From Arenivirga flava (GTDB lineage Bacteria; Actinomycetota; Actinomycetes; Actinomycetales; Microbacteriaceae), in the NCBI RefSeq assembly GCF_030161575.1, contig NZ_BSUL01000001.1:992001-1056000 (forward strand): a stretch of 64,000 nt of DNA, read 5' to 3'. Of this stretch, positions 1 through 9,400 are shown piece after piece. The translations under genes were made by a program, and so were the position numbers. Position 1 is the first letter of the stretch. Each line of letters starts with the position of its first letter. Under the pieces are notes generated by a model. It did no database searches. It was not told where the DNA came from and saw only the letters and a program-made list of their open reading frames with translations.

Positions 1-761
1 CGTACCCGCCGCGGCGGCGCGGGGAAGAGCCGATCCGGGCCGTGCAGGACGTCTCGTTCACGCTCGAGCCCGGCGGCTCGCTCGCCCTGGTCGGCGCGAG
101 CGGCAGCGGCAAGAGCACGATCGCGAAGATGCTCACCGGCGTCGAGCGGCCGACCAGCGGCACCGTGCGCTTCGGCGACCTCGACATCGGCCGGCTCAAG
201 CGGCGCGAGCTGCGCACGCTGCACCGCGATGTGCAGATGGTGTTCCAGGACCCGTACGCCGCGCTGAACCCGCTGCACACCGTCGAGTACACGCTGACCC
301 GACCCGTCGAGAACTTCACGGGGCTCACCGGCTCGGCGGTGCGGCGGCGCGTGCTCGAGCTGCTCGAGACCGTCGGGCTGAACCCTGTCGAGCAGTTCGC
401 GGCCAAGCTGCCGCACCAGCTCTCGGGTGGCCAGCGCCAGCGCGTGGTGATCGCCCGCGCGCTCGCCAGCGATCCGCAGGTGATCATCGCCGACGAACCG
501 GTCTCGATGCTCGACGTCTCGCTGCGCGCCGGCGTGCTGGCGCTGCTCGAGGACCTGCGCGAGCGCTGGGGCGTCTCGCTGCTCTACATCACGCACGACC
601 TGCTGAGCGCCCGGCTCATCACCGACCGCATCCTGGTGCTCAATCAGGGCCGGGTCGTCGAGCGCGGCGCGACGGACGAGGTGCTGCGCGCTCCCGGCGA
701 CGAGTACACGGTGCGGCTGCTCGATGCCGTACCCGACCCGCGGCGGGCGGGGATGGTGTGA
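1..761 (+). CDS. Peptide/nickel-type ABC transporter ATP-binding protein (5' partial)
   Basis: Cytoplasmic ATPase subunit of an oligopeptide-type importer (DppF/OppF-like by overall pattern). The frame is open to the left edge of the window, so the true start lies upstream; a GTG at 42 is internal because the upstream codons already read as typical N-terminal sequence before the Walker A. Visible motifs are Walker A GASGSGKST, Q-loop VFQDPYAALNP, signature LSGGQRQRV, Walker B VIIADEP with an Asp-Val-Ser D-loop region, and switch His in ITHD. The C-terminus has the usual short tail of this family. It overlaps the next gene by 4 nt (GTGA), so the two are probably co-transcribed. The substrate cannot be told from the ATPase alone. 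Confidence 0.93.
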   Translation, partial: YPPRRRGEEPIRAVQDVSFTLEPGGSLALVGASGSGKSTIAKMLTGVERPTSGTVRFGDLDIGRLKRRELRTLHRDVQMVFQDPYAALNPLHTVEYTLTRPVENFTGLTGSAVRRRVLELLETVGLNPVEQFAAKLPHQLSGGQRQRVVIARALASDPQVIIADEPVSMLDVSLRAGVLALLEDLRERWGVSLLYITHDLLSARLITDRILVLNQGRVVERGATDEVLRAPGDEYTVRLLDAVPDPRRAGMV

Positions 762-1630
762 GCGCGTTCGCACCGCATCCGGTCTACGGGGACTTCGCGC
801 TCGACCCGGGCCTCGACACCGTCGGCGTCGAACTGCCCGTCGGCACGCTCAGCGCCTTCCTGATCGAACCGCGGAGACCGGGGCGGGCGACCGCGCTGCT
901 CGTGCCGGGGTACACGGGGTCGAAGGAGGACTTCCGGCTGCTGCTGCCCGAGCTCGCCGCCGCCGGCGTGCGCGCCCTCGCGATCACCCGTCGCGGGCAG
1001 GCGGACTCGGCCGCGCCGGACGACCCCGACGCGTACGCGCTCGACGAGGAGGCGGGCGACGTCGCCCAGGTCGCCGCGCTGCTGGCCGCCGCGAGCGACG
1101 ACGCGGCCGTGCACCTGCTCGGCCACAGCCTCGGCGGCGTGATCGCCGCGCGGGCCGCCGCCCTCGCTCCGGAGCGCTTCGCGAGCCTCACCCTGCTCTG
1201 CTCCGGCCCGCACGGCTGGGCGTACCGCAAGCTGCGCGAGCGCGTGCTCGCCGGGACCGAGGGCAACCTCGCGGTCTGGCAGTCGGCGAACCCGCGCTGG
1301 CACGGCGTGCCCGAGGAGGCGATGGATGCGGATGCGCGCTTCGTGCGCCGGCGCATGCTCGACACGAGCGCGCGCAGCATCGTCGGCGGCGCGGTGATCC
1401 TGGAGGACGAGCACGACCTCACCGAGGAGGTCGGGGGCACGGGCCTACCGGTGCTCGTCGCGCACGGCGAGCACGACGACGCCTGGCCGACCCCCTGGCA
1501 GCGGGCCATGGCCGAGCAGCTGGGTGCCCGCTACGCCGTCATCGGCGACGCGTTCCACTCGCCCGGCATCGAGGCGCCGGCCGCCACCGCGGCGCTGCTC
1601 GCGGACTTCTGGACCGCCGCTCAGGCGTAG
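758..1630 (+). CDS. Alpha/beta hydrolase
   Basis: 290-residue alpha/beta-hydrolase-fold protein. The nucleophile elbow GHSLGG places the catalytic Ser near residue 124. A probable acid lies in the HGEHDDAW stretch and a probable catalytic His in AFHSPG near the C-terminus, giving the expected Ser-Asp-His order. An early VPGYTGS loop fits the oxyanion-hole region. No signal peptide is seen, so it is probably cytoplasmic. The GTG start overlaps the stop of the preceding ABC ATPase by 4 nt, suggesting that the transporter may import a substrate for this hydrolase (inference). Its 3' end overlaps the convergent protease gene by 10 nt. The specific ester or amide substrate is unknown. Confidence 0.88.
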   Translation: MSAFAPHPVYGDFALDPGLDTVGVELPVGTLSAFLIEPRRPGRATALLVPGYTGSKEDFRLLLPELAAAGVRALAITRRGQADSAAPDDPDAYALDEEAGDVAQVAALLAAASDDAAVHLLGHSLGGVIAARAAALAPERFASLTLLCSGPHGWAYRKLRERVLAGTEGNLAVWQSANPRWHGVPEEAMDADARFVRRRMLDTSARSIVGGAVILEDEHDLTEEVGGTGLPVLVAHGEHDDAWPTPWQRAMAEQLGARYAVIGDAFHSPGIEAPAATAALLADFWTAAQA

Positions 1631-2811
1631 AGCGAGGGCCGATAGCGCACGAGGCCGTCGAGCAGGGCGGCCTCGTCTCGCCGCGCGGCCTCGACCCCGC
1701 GGTCCAGTGCGATGCGGTTGCGCGCGTAGGCGAGGCGCGTCGCATCGAGTTGGAAGCGCCGCATGAGGTCGCCGCGCCCGCGGGACCGCGCCCAGCGCAG
1801 GGCCTGCTGGCGACCCGGCCAGGAACCGAGCATGTCCACCTCGAAGGGCAGGAACCATCCGGCGCGCGCGTACTCGACCAGGCGCGCCCTCACCAGCGCC
1901 GCCTCCCGACGCCGCAGCCAGACGACGAGCACGATCGCGCCGACGAACAGCGGCAGCTGCACCACCGCGTAGTAGCCGATGAACGGGAGCAGCCCGCCGC
2001 CGAAGACGAAGCTGGCGCCGTTCCAGAGCGCGTGCAGGAGGATGGCCGGCACGAGTCCGACGGCGAACGCGACGAGGCCGCCGAACGCGCCGCTGCGGCG
2101 CGCGGCGATGCCGAGCGCCAGGCCGATGCACGCGGTGAACATGACGTGCGCGAACGGCGACATCACGGCGCGGACGAAGAAGATGAAGCCGACCGAGAAG
2201 GGATCGCCGCCCGAGAGCACGACCTCGTTGCCGAAGTAGAGGATGTTCTCGACGAAGGCGAAGCCGACCGCGACCATCGAGGAGAGGACGATGCCGTCGA
2301 CCGGCCCGTCGAAGTGCCGGCCGCGCAGCGCCCAGAACAGGATCAGCACGCCCAGGCCCTTGCCGAACTCCTCGACGATCGGAGCCTGCACGACCGCGCC
2401 GAGGAACTCGCTGGTGCCGAAGCCGGTGAGGTAGCCGGCGATCTCGACCACGAGGCCGACGAGCAGCGCGATCGCCACCGAGAGGCCGGCGCCCCAGAGG
2501 AACGCGAACCAGAGCGCGCCGCGCGGCTCCGGCTCCCACCGATCGATCCAGCGGATGCCCCAGAGCACCGCACCGAGCGGCAGCAGCGCCAGCACCGCGC
2601 CGGTCGCGAAGGCGCCGACGCCGAGCCCGGTGACGAGGTAGCCCAGCACGCCGAGCAGCACCAAGGCGAGCAGCACGATGCCGATGGCGCCGAGGACGAT
2701 CACCGCGGTGCTGGTGCGGCGTGCCGGCCGGGCGAGCTGCGCGGGAGCGGCGTACTGCGCCGGATGGGGGTTCGCTCCGGGCTGCCCGTGCGGGCTCGAG
2801 GGGTGGCTCAC
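1621..2811 (-). CDS. PrsW-family intramembrane metalloprotease
   Basis: 396-residue polytopic membrane protein. The family's conserved features are present: the EE pair in PIVEEFGKG (about residues 147-148), FVENILYFG (Glu near 188), a His in FAHVMF (near 222) and a later LLHALWNGAS. These match the glutamate/histidine metal-binding pattern of PrsW proteins, relatives of CPBP proteases that cleave anti-sigma factors inside the membrane. The N-terminal 30 residues are Pro/Ala-rich and cytosolic-looking, followed by about eight hydrophobic segments. The start is GTG with a TAGGGT hexamer 6 nt upstream, so it may be leaderless. No sigma/anti-sigma pair is nearby, so the target is unknown. Confidence 0.88.
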   Translation of the reverse strand: MSHPSSPHGQPGANPHPAQYAAPAQLARPARRTSTAVIVLGAIGIVLLALVLLGVLGYLVTGLGVGAFATGAVLALLPLGAVLWGIRWIDRWEPEPRGALWFAFLWGAGLSVAIALLVGLVVEIAGYLTGFGTSEFLGAVVQAPIVEEFGKGLGVLILFWALRGRHFDGPVDGIVLSSMVAVGFAFVENILYFGNEVVLSGGDPFSVGFIFFVRAVMSPFAHVMFTACIGLALGIAARRSGAFGGLVAFAVGLVPAILLHALWNGASFVFGGGLLPFIGYYAVVQLPLFVGAIVLVVWLRRREAALVRARLVEYARAGWFLPFEVDMLGSWPGRQQALRWARSRGRGDLMRRFQLDATRLAYARNRIALDRGVEAARRDEAALLDGLVRYRPSLYA

Positions 2812-2817
2812 GGCATC

Positions 2818-2823
2818 ACCCTA
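2818..2823 (-). promoter_or_regulatory. -10-like box of the PrsW gene
   Basis: TAGGGT on the minus strand, 6 nt before the GTG start. The spacing implies a leaderless or nearly leaderless transcript. No clear -35 element. Confidence 0.5.
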
Positions 2824-2920
2824 TCCAGCGGGGCGAGCGCTGAGCCGACGCCCATCCGCTCTCCACACGGCGCCCAGCGGTCGTTCCTAGCGTCGACGGC
2901 ATCGACGGAAGGAGCGGCCC

Positions 2921-3190
2921 ATGCCGCAGGGACGCGGGGCGGACAGCCTCAAGGATCCGGAGCTGTACGAGGAGCTGCGCGAGCAGGGGAACTCGAAGGA
3001 GAAGGCGGCGCGCATCTCGAACGCGGCCGCGAAGCGGGGCCGGTCCGCGGTCGGTCGCAAGGGCGGCGAGTCCGGCGACTACGAGGACTGGACCGTCGCC
3101 GACCTGCGCGCCCGGGCGAAGGAGCTGGGCCTGACCGGCTACTCGGGCAAGCGGAAGAGCGAGCTGATCAGCGCGCTCCGGAACCACTAG
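2921..3190 (+). CDS. Small protein with C-terminal Rho-N/SAP-like motif (DUF7218-like)
   Basis: 89-residue basic protein. The N-terminal half ([19 protein letters not shown] and following) matches a widespread actinobacterial small-protein pattern that contains a conserved [12 protein letters not shown] stretch. The C-terminal half ([19 protein letters not shown] and [11 protein letters not shown]) is a classic SAP/Rho N-terminal helix-extended loop-helix nucleic-acid binding motif. It probably binds DNA or RNA; the role is not known. The ATG is preceded by a good ribosome site (GGAAGGAG). The last 23 nt overlap the 3' end of the convergent aspartase gene. Confidence 0.82.
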   Translation: MPQGRGADSLKDPELYEELREQGNSKEKAARISNAAAKRGRSAVGRKGGESGDYEDWTVADLRARAKELGLTGYSGKRKSELISALRNH

Positions 3191-4646
3191 GCGCGGAGCC
3201 GTCCGGCCGGATCACGGGGATCGCGGCGGTGACGACCTCGAGGCCGGAGAGCCGTTCCGGCGAGAGCACGCGGCGGACCTGCTCGGCCGACATCAGCCCC
3301 TCCTCCACGACGAGCCGGGCGACCGTCGCGCGCTCCGCCAGGGCGCGCTTGGCGAGCTTCGCCGAGGCCGCGTAGCCGATGTAGGGCGTGAGCGCCGTGA
3401 CGACGCCCACGGAGCTGCCGACCTGGTCCTCGAGGTGCTCGACGTTCGCCGTGATGCCGTCGACGCAGTTGACCCGCAGGGTGCGGCACGCCTCCGTCAT
3501 CCAGACCAGGCTCTGCATGATCGAGTGCACGATCACGGGCTCGAAGGCGTTGAGCTGCAGCTGGCCCGCCTCCGCGGCCATCGTGACCGTCACATCCGCC
3601 CCCGCCACCGAGAAGGCCACCTGGTTGACGACCTCGGGGATCACCGGATTGACCTTGCCCGGCATGATGCTCGATCCGGCCTGCCGCGGCGGCAGGTTGA
3701 TCTCGCTGAGCCCGGCCTGCGGACCGGAGGAGAGCAGCCGCAGATCGTTGCAGATCTTCGAGAGCTTGATCGCGCTGCGCTTGAGCGCGCCCGAGACGGT
3801 CATGAAGACGCCGGCATCGCTGGTCGCCTCGATGAGGTCGGGGGCGGTCTGCAGGCGGAAGCCCGGCACGCTCTCCCCCACGATGGCGCTGAGCTCGGCG
3901 AGCACCGCGTCGCCGTAGTTCGGGTCGGCGGTGATGCCGGTGCCGATGGCGGTCGCGCCGAGGTTGATCTCGCCGAGCAGCGGCAGCGTCTCGCGCAAGC
4001 GCTGCAGGTCCTCGCCGAGGGTGTGCGCGAAGCCTCGGAACTCCTGCCCCAGCGTCATCGGCACCGCGTCCTGCAGCTGCGTGCGGCCGACCTTGAGCAC
4101 GTTGTGGAACTCCTGGCCCTTGCGGCCGAAGGCCACGCGCAGGTCCTCGAGCTCGGCCAGCAGCCGGTTCAGCGTGAGCGCCATCGCCATCTTCACGGCG
4201 GTCGGGTACGTGTCGTTGGTCGATTGGCTGCGGTTGACGTCGTCGATCGGATGCAGGTGCGCGTAGTCGCCCGGCGCACGGCCGTCGAGGCCCAGCCCGA
4301 CGTTCGCGATCACCTCGTTGGTGTTCATGTTCGTGCTCGTGCCCGCGCCGCCCTGGATCACGCCGACCACGAAGGCCTCGTGGTGCGCTCCGTCGAGCAC
4401 CGCGGCGCACGCGCGGTCGATGAGCTCGGCCCTCTCGGGTTCGAGCACCCCGATGCGGGCGTTGGCCCGCGCCGCGGCCTGCTTGACCATGACGAGGGCC
4501 CGCACCAGGTCGGGGTAGACCGAGATCGGCCGCTTGCTGATCGGGAAGTTCTCGAGCGCCCGGGCGGTGTGGATGCCCCAGAGCGCATCGGCCGGCACCT
4601 CCAGGCTGCCCAGGGAATCGGTCTCGGTGCGGGTGGCCTGCTCCAT
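3168..4646 (-). CDS. aspA: Aspartate ammonia-lyase
   Basis: 492-residue member of the fumarase/aspartase superfamily, cytoplasmic tetramer by family, converting L-aspartate to fumarate and ammonia. The superfamily signature [11 protein letters not shown] (catalytic Ser loop, about residues 324-334) is followed by VIPEVVNQV, which fits aspartases rather than class II fumarases. The N-terminal [15 protein letters not shown] and [11 protein letters not shown] blocks also match aspartase. I chose the ATG at 4646 because homology begins within the next 20 residues; an in-frame start at 4715 adds a tail that does not look conserved. Upstream is a CAGACT hexamer 6 nt from the ATG, a weak version of the box seen before other genes here. 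It may feed fumarate into the TCA cycle. Confidence 0.93.
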   Translation of the reverse strand: MEQATRTETDSLGSLEVPADALWGIHTARALENFPISKRPISVYPDLVRALVMVKQAAARANARIGVLEPERAELIDRACAAVLDGAHHEAFVVGVIQGGAGTSTNMNTNEVIANVGLGLDGRAPGDYAHLHPIDDVNRSQSTNDTYPTAVKMAMALTLNRLLAELEDLRVAFGRKGQEFHNVLKVGRTQLQDAVPMTLGQEFRGFAHTLGEDLQRLRETLPLLGEINLGATAIGTGITADPNYGDAVLAELSAIVGESVPGFRLQTAPDLIEATSDAGVFMTVSGALKRSAIKLSKICNDLRLLSSGPQAGLSEINLPPRQAGSSIMPGKVNPVIPEVVNQVAFSVAGADVTVTMAAEAGQLQLNAFEPVIVHSIMQSLVWMTEACRTLRVNCVDGITANVEHLEDQVGSSVGVVTALTPYIGYAASAKLAKRALAERATVARLVVEEGLMSAEQVRRVLSPERLSGLEVVTAAIPVIRPDGSAPSGSGAR

Positions 4647-4770
4647 CGTCCCAGTCTGGCCCGCACGCTCGGCTGAGGCCACCCGTACGCGGGGACGGTG
4701 CCGGATCGATGCCACCGCGGCATCCTGCGGGCGTTCGGGATGCCAGCACCGCGCATCCAGCCGCCGTTCA

Positions 4771-4776
4771 TACGGT
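4771..4776 (+). promoter_or_regulatory. -10-like box of the acidic protein gene
   Basis: TACGGT ending 7 nt before the ATG at 4784. No Shine-Dalgarno is present, in keeping with a leaderless transcript. Confidence 0.5.
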
Positions 4777-4783
4777 CAATGCC

Positions 4784-5242
4784 ATGAGCACTCCCCGAGA
4801 CGAGAACGACCAGCAGATCCTCGCCGACACCGGCGCCTCCGACGACCAGCGCGACTCGCTCGTCTCCGGCAACACCGACGCGTCGGATGAGCGGGACATC
4901 GTGGCTCCGGCACCCGGCAACGAGGACCCGGACGCCGAGCGCTCGCTCGCCGATGAGGCGCCGCTGGACGAGTCCGAGTTCCCCGAGCCGACGCTCGAGG
5001 AGGACGACGAGCCGAACGCGGCGCCGCTCGAGGAGGACCTGAGCGACCTGCTGCCCGAGCAGGGTCACGGCCCGGATGACGACGAGTCGGCGCTCGTCGA
5101 GTACGGCGAGGAGGAGGACGGCGAGCTCGCTCCGACCGACGCGGAATCGCGTCTCGACGACGAGGTCGTCCGCGTCACTGGCGACGACCCGGACGAGGAC
5201 GCCGACCCCGCGGCCTTCGACCCGATCGACGCGGACCGCTGA
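4784..5242 (+). CDS. Acidic, lysine-free, probably disordered protein
   Basis: 152-residue protein dominated by Asp and Glu, with Pro and Ala between acidic runs. I see no lysine, cysteine or tryptophan, and very few hydrophobic residues, so it is likely intrinsically disordered. No domain is recognised. The start MSTPRDEND is chosen because the TACGGT box ends 7 nt upstream; an earlier in-frame ATG at 4709 would put a His/Pro-rich tail of different composition in front. Related acidic proteins are common as hypothetical genes in Microbacteriaceae (from memory, not checked). It stands alone between aspA (divergent) and the phosphodiesterase gene. Confidence 0.75.
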   Translation: MSTPRDENDQQILADTGASDDQRDSLVSGNTDASDERDIVAPAPGNEDPDAERSLADEAPLDESEFPEPTLEEDDEPNAAPLEEDLSDLLPEQGHGPDDDESALVEYGEEEDGELAPTDAESRLDDEVVRVTGDDPDEDADPAAFDPIDADR

Positions 5243-5367
5243 TCCGACCCGCTGCGTTCACCGACGCGCCACGCCCGGTACACCCCCGCACGCGGGGCGT
5301 GTGCTGGGCTTGACGCGGATCCAGGATGGAGCAACTCCGCTCCACCCCCGCAGCGATGGAGACCAGC

Positions 5368-6327
5368 ATGAACCTCCGGCAGGCCGAGCACCCCCGGCCG
5401 AACCACTTCCTGCTCCACATCAGCGACACCCACCTGCTCGACGCCGACGCCGGGCTCTACGGCTCCGAGGTCGACAGCGCCGACACCCTGCGCCGGCTCG
5501 TCGCAGACGTCGACCGCTCCGAAGCTCGGCCCGATGCCGTCGTCATCACGGGCGACGTGGCCGACAAGGGCGAGGCCGGCGCCTACGTGAAGGTGCGCGA
5601 ACTGCTCGAACCCGCCGCGGCACGCTGGGGCGCCGAGATCGTCTGGGTCATGGGCAACCACGACGAGCGCGGAGCATTCCGCGAGCACCTGCTCGGGCAG
5701 TTCTCCAGCGATCGGCCGGTCGACCGGGTGCACGACCTCGGCGGCCTCCGGCTCATCGTGCTCGACACGACGGTGCCTGGGCACCACCACGGCGAGGTGT
5801 CCGACGCGCAGCTCGACTGGCTGGCCGAGGAGCTCGCCACCGAGGCCCCGCACGGCACCATCCTGGCGCTGCACCACCCGCCCGTGCCCACGGTGCAGGA
5901 CCTCGCCGTGCTCGTCGAGCTGCGCGATCAGCACAAGCTCGCCGAGGTGCTCGAGGGCAGCGACGTGCGCTCCATCCTGGGCGGCCACCTCCACTACTCG
6001 TCGACGGCGACCTTCGCCGGCATCCCCGTATCGGTCGCGAGCGCGACCTGCTACACCCAGGACCTCGCCGAGGCGGGCCGCGGTACCCGCGGGCGCGATG
6101 GCGCGCAGTCCTACAACCTCGTGCACGTCTACGAGCGCACGGTGCTGCACACGGTCGTGCCGATGGGCGAGTACGCCACGGTGGGACGCCCCGCGGATGC
6201 GGCCGAGACGGCCCGCCGCCTCGAGGCCGCGGGCGTCGTCATCGCGGACGCCCCCGAGCTGCCGGTGCCCGTGGAGGAGCCGCTGACGATGCCCATCCCC
6301 ATGCTGCGGGCGGATCGCACGGCTTGA
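5368..6327 (+). CDS. Metallophosphoesterase, CpdA-like
   Basis: 319-residue calcineurin-like phosphoesterase. All five metal-site motifs are visible in order: [29 protein letters not shown] and GGHLHYSS. This set and the length fit the class III cyclic-nucleotide phosphodiesterase (CpdA/Icc) group, which hydrolyses 3',5'-cAMP, although other phosphodiesters are possible. No signal peptide or membrane segment. I chose the ATG at 5368 because GGAG lies 6 nt upstream and the fold begins about 12 residues later; ATGs at 5326 and 5356 are alternatives. A TTGACG at 5310-5315 could be a -35 element, but no good -10 follows at the right distance. Confidence 0.88.
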   Translation: MNLRQAEHPRPNHFLLHISDTHLLDADAGLYGSEVDSADTLRRLVADVDRSEARPDAVVITGDVADKGEAGAYVKVRELLEPAAARWGAEIVWVMGNHDERGAFREHLLGQFSSDRPVDRVHDLGGLRLIVLDTTVPGHHHGEVSDAQLDWLAEELATEAPHGTILALHHPPVPTVQDLAVLVELRDQHKLAEVLEGSDVRSILGGHLHYSSTATFAGIPVSVASATCYTQDLAEAGRGTRGRDGAQSYNLVHVYERTVLHTVVPMGEYATVGRPADAAETARRLEAAGVVIADAPELPVPVEEPLTMPIPMLRADRTA

Positions 6328-6334
6328 GACGGGC

Positions 6335-7875
6335 TTAGGCCTCGGGCCGCTCCCAGGGCGCAGCGATCGGGTAGTAGCGCTCCAGGAAGGCCGTCACCCG
6401 GCGCATCCGCTCCCCCGCCGAGACCTCCGGGAAGCTGCCGTCGTTGAGGCAGAAGAAGTCCCGATCGCGATCGCGGAGCATCCGCTCCATGCGGCGCAGC
6501 CCCGGCGCGCGGTGGTGTCGACGTAGAGCATCGTCGAGTGCTCGTTGGTCACAGCCCGGCCCGTCATCAGCGCGTAGTAGTGGTACAGCGAGTTGGTCAC
6601 CGAGATGTTGTCGGCGGCGCGGAACGGGCTGCCCGCGGTGGCGCGGAACTCGGCCGGGAACTCCTGCTCGAGCTCGGCGATGACGCTGCGGCGCAGCGGC
6701 GCGGCCGTGTGCTCGAGGTGCCGGGTGGTGATCGCGCCGAAGCGCTCGCGCAGGAGGCGGCGGTTGACCCGGGCGGCGTTGTCGTGTCCGCTGCGCGACG
6801 GGTTCGTGTCGCCGAGGCCGATGCGGGTCGTCGCCTCGAAGAACTTCGAGATGCCCCCGGGCGAGAAGAAGTCGTCGGGACTGACCGGGCGGCCGAAGAA
6901 CATGTCGTCGTTCGAGTAGAGGAAGTGCTCGCTGAGACCCTCGATGCGGTGCAGCTGCGCCTCGACGGCATGCGAGTTGTGCGTGGGCAGGTCCTCCTGC
7001 CGCTCGAAGAACTCCTCGCTGCGCACGAGGGTGACCTTCGGGTGCTCGGCCAGCCAGGCCGGGCGCGGCGAATCCGTGGCGATGAAGATGCGTCGCACCC
7101 AGGGCGCGAAGAGGTGCACGCTGCGCAGGGCGTAGCGCAGCTCGTCGATCTGCCGGAAGCGGGCCTCGTGGTCGTCGCCCTCGCCGATCACGTGACCCTG
7201 CATCCGCTCGGCACGTCGCTTCTGGAACTCGGGATCGTTTCCGTCGACCCACGAGAAGACCATGTCGATGGGGAACGACACGTCGCTCACGTGCGGCGCG
7301 AACATGTTCTGCAGCGTCGGCCAGACCACGCCGTGCAGCTCGATGCGCTCGTCGATCGCCTCGGTGCGCGGCAGCCGCCTGCGCATGAGCGCGTTCTCGA
7401 GCGGAGCCACGATCTCCTCGGCGCCGAAGTCCCACAGCTCGATCTGCACGCCGTTGGCGGCACCGTAGCGCAGCTGTCCGCTGGGGTCGATGCGCGGGCG
7501 CCACAGCCGCCACACGCGCGCCTTGCCGCGGGCGAAGCGACCGGCGGAGACGAGGGCGGCCGGCTCGTCGCGGTCGAGCGGCTTCGCGTAGAACGGCTCG
7601 TCGGGAGCGGATGCGGTGAACACCCGGTTGATGCGCTTGCGGTCCGCCCGGTCCAGCGCGATCACCAGGCGCCCCCGATCGCCGCGCACGAGCAGGTGCT
7701 CCAGGCCGCTGCGCTCGAGCGTCTTGCGGATGGAGAGCAGGTCGCGCACGTGCGCCTGCTCCGGCGTGAGGCGGTCGTTGATGAGGGTGTGGCGGCCCTT
7801 GCGCAGGGTCACGTCGGCGCGCTGCAGGAGTTCCGCGGGGGCGGGACCGACGATCGAGGAGGCGGTGTTGCTCAT
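6335..7875 (-). CDS. Stealth-family sugar-phosphate transferase (frameshifted in this sequence)
   Basis: Stealth proteins transfer hexose-1-phosphate to capsule or cell-wall glycans. The conserved regions appear in order: an N-terminal block, IDMVFSWVDGNDPEF (CR1), RDELRY-like helix and IATDSPRPAWL (CR2), HNSHAVEAQLHRI and YSNDDMFFG (CR3), and a C-terminal block with DFFCLNDGSFPE and YYPIAAPWE (CR4). CR4 is only reached after a frame change at about 6500-6510: the upper frame runs on to 6394 as nonsense, the lower frame ends at 6335. Adding one G to the GGGG run (plus-strand C run 6500-6503) restores one frame of about 513 residues. ATG at 7875 has TAGACT 7 nt upstream. The gene is single, not next to other glycan genes. 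Confidence 0.85.
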
Positions 7876-7882
7876 TCCGCTC

Positions 7883-7888
7883 AGTCTA
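7883..7888 (-). promoter_or_regulatory. -10-like box of the Stealth gene, overlapping an upstream stop codon
   Basis: TAGACT on the minus strand, 7 nt before the ATG at 7875. Its first three bases are the TAG stop of the upstream oxidoreductase gene. Confidence 0.5.
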
Positions 7889-9388
7889 GGGACGCGCGGG
7901 GGCGAGTCCTCGCGTCGCGGGACCCTCGATGAGCGCGCCGTCGGCCTCGAAGCGCGATCCGTGCAGCGGGCAGTCCCAGCTGCGCTCGGCCTCGTTCCAG
8001 CCCAGCACCCCGCCGAGGTGGGGGCAGACGGCGCTGACGGCGCAGGTGCGGCCCTCGACGGTCGAGATCGCGACCGGGCCGGAGCCGCTGCGCCGGATCG
8101 TGCCGCGGCCCTCGCGTGGCGCCGGTCCGGAGCGCGGCGCCCGCAGCGCCGCGGTCCAGCCCTTGAGCATCCACCAGCCGACGGCGGCGTTGACGCCGAT
8201 GCCGCGGCCCATCGCTCGCGGGAGGGTCGGGCGGCGGTGCAGGGTGCGCGCCCACTCGGGCGTGCCGCCCTCGAGGTCGCCGGCCAGCGTGAGCGCTGCC
8301 GCCGCCGCGTTGGTCATGCCCCACTTCTCGTAGCCGGTCGCCACGTACAGGCGCCCGCGCCCGCGGGGCAGCCAGCCGACGAACGGCACGTGGTGCGGCG
8401 TCGAGTAGTCCTGGGCGCTCCAGGCGTGCAGGCGCTCTGCGCCCGGGAAGTGCTCCTCGGTCCAGGCGAGCAGCGCCTCCTGCGCCTCGTGCGTGCGTGC
8501 GCGCCGCCCGACGGGGTGCCCCTCGCCGCCGACGAGCAGCAGCTCGCGGTCGCCGTCCGGCGCGGTGCGCAGGGAGCGGCTCGGCGCGTCGACGGAGAGG
8601 TGCATCCCAGCGGGGATCCGGCCGGGCACCGAGAACGCCGCCGCGTAGGAGCGCATCGGCTCGAGCTTGGCGAAGTAGAGCCCGCGGTCGAGCACGGGCG
8701 CACCCGTGGCCAACACGGCGCGCTCGGCGCGGATCTCGCCGCGGTCGGTGCGCAGCACCGCGCCGGCGTCCTCCAAGCCGACCGAGCGCACCCGCACCTC
8801 CTGGTGGATGGCGCCGCCCACGGCGACGACGGCGCGCGCGAGCGCCGCGAGCAGCTCCATGGCGTCGAACTGCGCCTGGTCGCGCAGCACCACCGCGCCG
8901 GTCACGGGGAACGGCAGCTCGGGCACGGCGTCGACCAGCTGCGTCTCCAGACCTGCCTCCTGCGCCACCCGGTGCTCGGCCTCGACCGTGCGACGACCCT
9001 GCTCGGTGGTCGCGTAGCTCACCGCATCGCGCCGCTGCACCGCGACGCCGAGCTCCTCGGCGAGATCGAGCACCAGGCGCTGCCCCGCGCGGTTGGCGTC
9101 GACGTAGGCGCGCAGCACCGCGGCGATGTTCGACGAGCGGATGGACTGCAGCTGCGAGCCCTGCAGCAGGCTCAGCTTCGCGGTCGAGTTGCCGGTCGCG
9201 ACCGAGCCGATCTCGCGCGCCTCGACGACGACGACGCGGCGTCCTCGACGCGCGAGCAGCAGCGCCGTCAGCAGGCCCGTGAGCCCGCCGCCGACCACCG
9301 CGTCGTCGTAGCGGTCCTCGACGAAGGCCGTCGACGGGATGTCGTGGGGGCGGGAGCGCCAGAGGGAAGTCGTGCGGTGGGAGGTCAT
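7886..9388 (-). CDS. FAD-dependent oxidoreductase with C-terminal Rieske domain
   Basis: 500-residue fusion. The N-terminal DAO-type domain starts with a dinucleotide-binding GGGLTGL and an acidic strand end VVVVEAREIG, followed by TGNSTAKLS. The C-terminal domain has a Rieske [2Fe-2S] site: CPHLGG and CPLHGSRF give the Cys-x-His and Cys-x2-His pair. This fusion is a known family in which electrons can pass between flavin and iron-sulfur centre. Substrate unknown. The ATG at 9388 has TAGCGT 6 nt upstream. The stop codon overlaps the promoter box of the Stealth gene 10 nt downstream; the genes may be separate transcripts or a run-through pair. Confidence 0.88.
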   Translation of the reverse strand: MTSHRTTSLWRSRPHDIPSTAFVEDRYDDAVVGGGLTGLLTALLLARRGRRVVVVEAREIGSVATGNSTAKLSLLQGSQLQSIRSSNIAAVLRAYVDANRAGQRLVLDLAEELGVAVQRRDAVSYATTEQGRRTVEAEHRVAQEAGLETQLVDAVPELPFPVTGAVVLRDQAQFDAMELLAALARAVVAVGGAIHQEVRVRSVGLEDAGAVLRTDRGEIRAERAVLATGAPVLDRGLYFAKLEPMRSYAAAFSVPGRIPAGMHLSVDAPSRSLRTAPDGDRELLLVGGEGHPVGRRARTHEAQEALLAWTEEHFPGAERLHAWSAQDYSTPHHVPFVGWLPRGRGRLYVATGYEKWGMTNAAAAALTLAGDLEGGTPEWARTLHRRPTLPRAMGRGIGVNAAVGWWMLKGWTAALRAPRSGPAPREGRGTIRRSGSGPVAISTVEGRTCAVSAVCPHLGGVLGWNEAERSWDCPLHGSRFEADGALIEGPATRGLAPARP

Positions 9389-9394
9389 GCGGCG

Positions 9395-9400
9395 ACGCTA
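9395..9400 (-). promoter_or_regulatory. -10-like box of the FAD/Rieske oxidoreductase gene
   Basis: TAGCGT, 6 nt before the ATG at 9388; leaderless arrangement. Confidence 0.5.

Noticed and set aside
724-3375. 883-residue open frame on the plus strand
   Set aside because: It runs antisense or out of frame through the hydrolase and PrsW genes, is dominated by Arg/Ala/Gly, and has no motif. It is a shadow of high G+C coding DNA.
3168-4646. Class II fumarase
   Set aside because: The residues after the GSS signature (VIPEVVNQV) and the [15 protein letters not shown] block fit aspartase better.
5310-5327. Promoter TTGACG-CAGGAT before the phosphodiesterase gene
   Set aside because: The spacing between the two hexamers is only about 6 nt, too short for a sigma-70 promoter.
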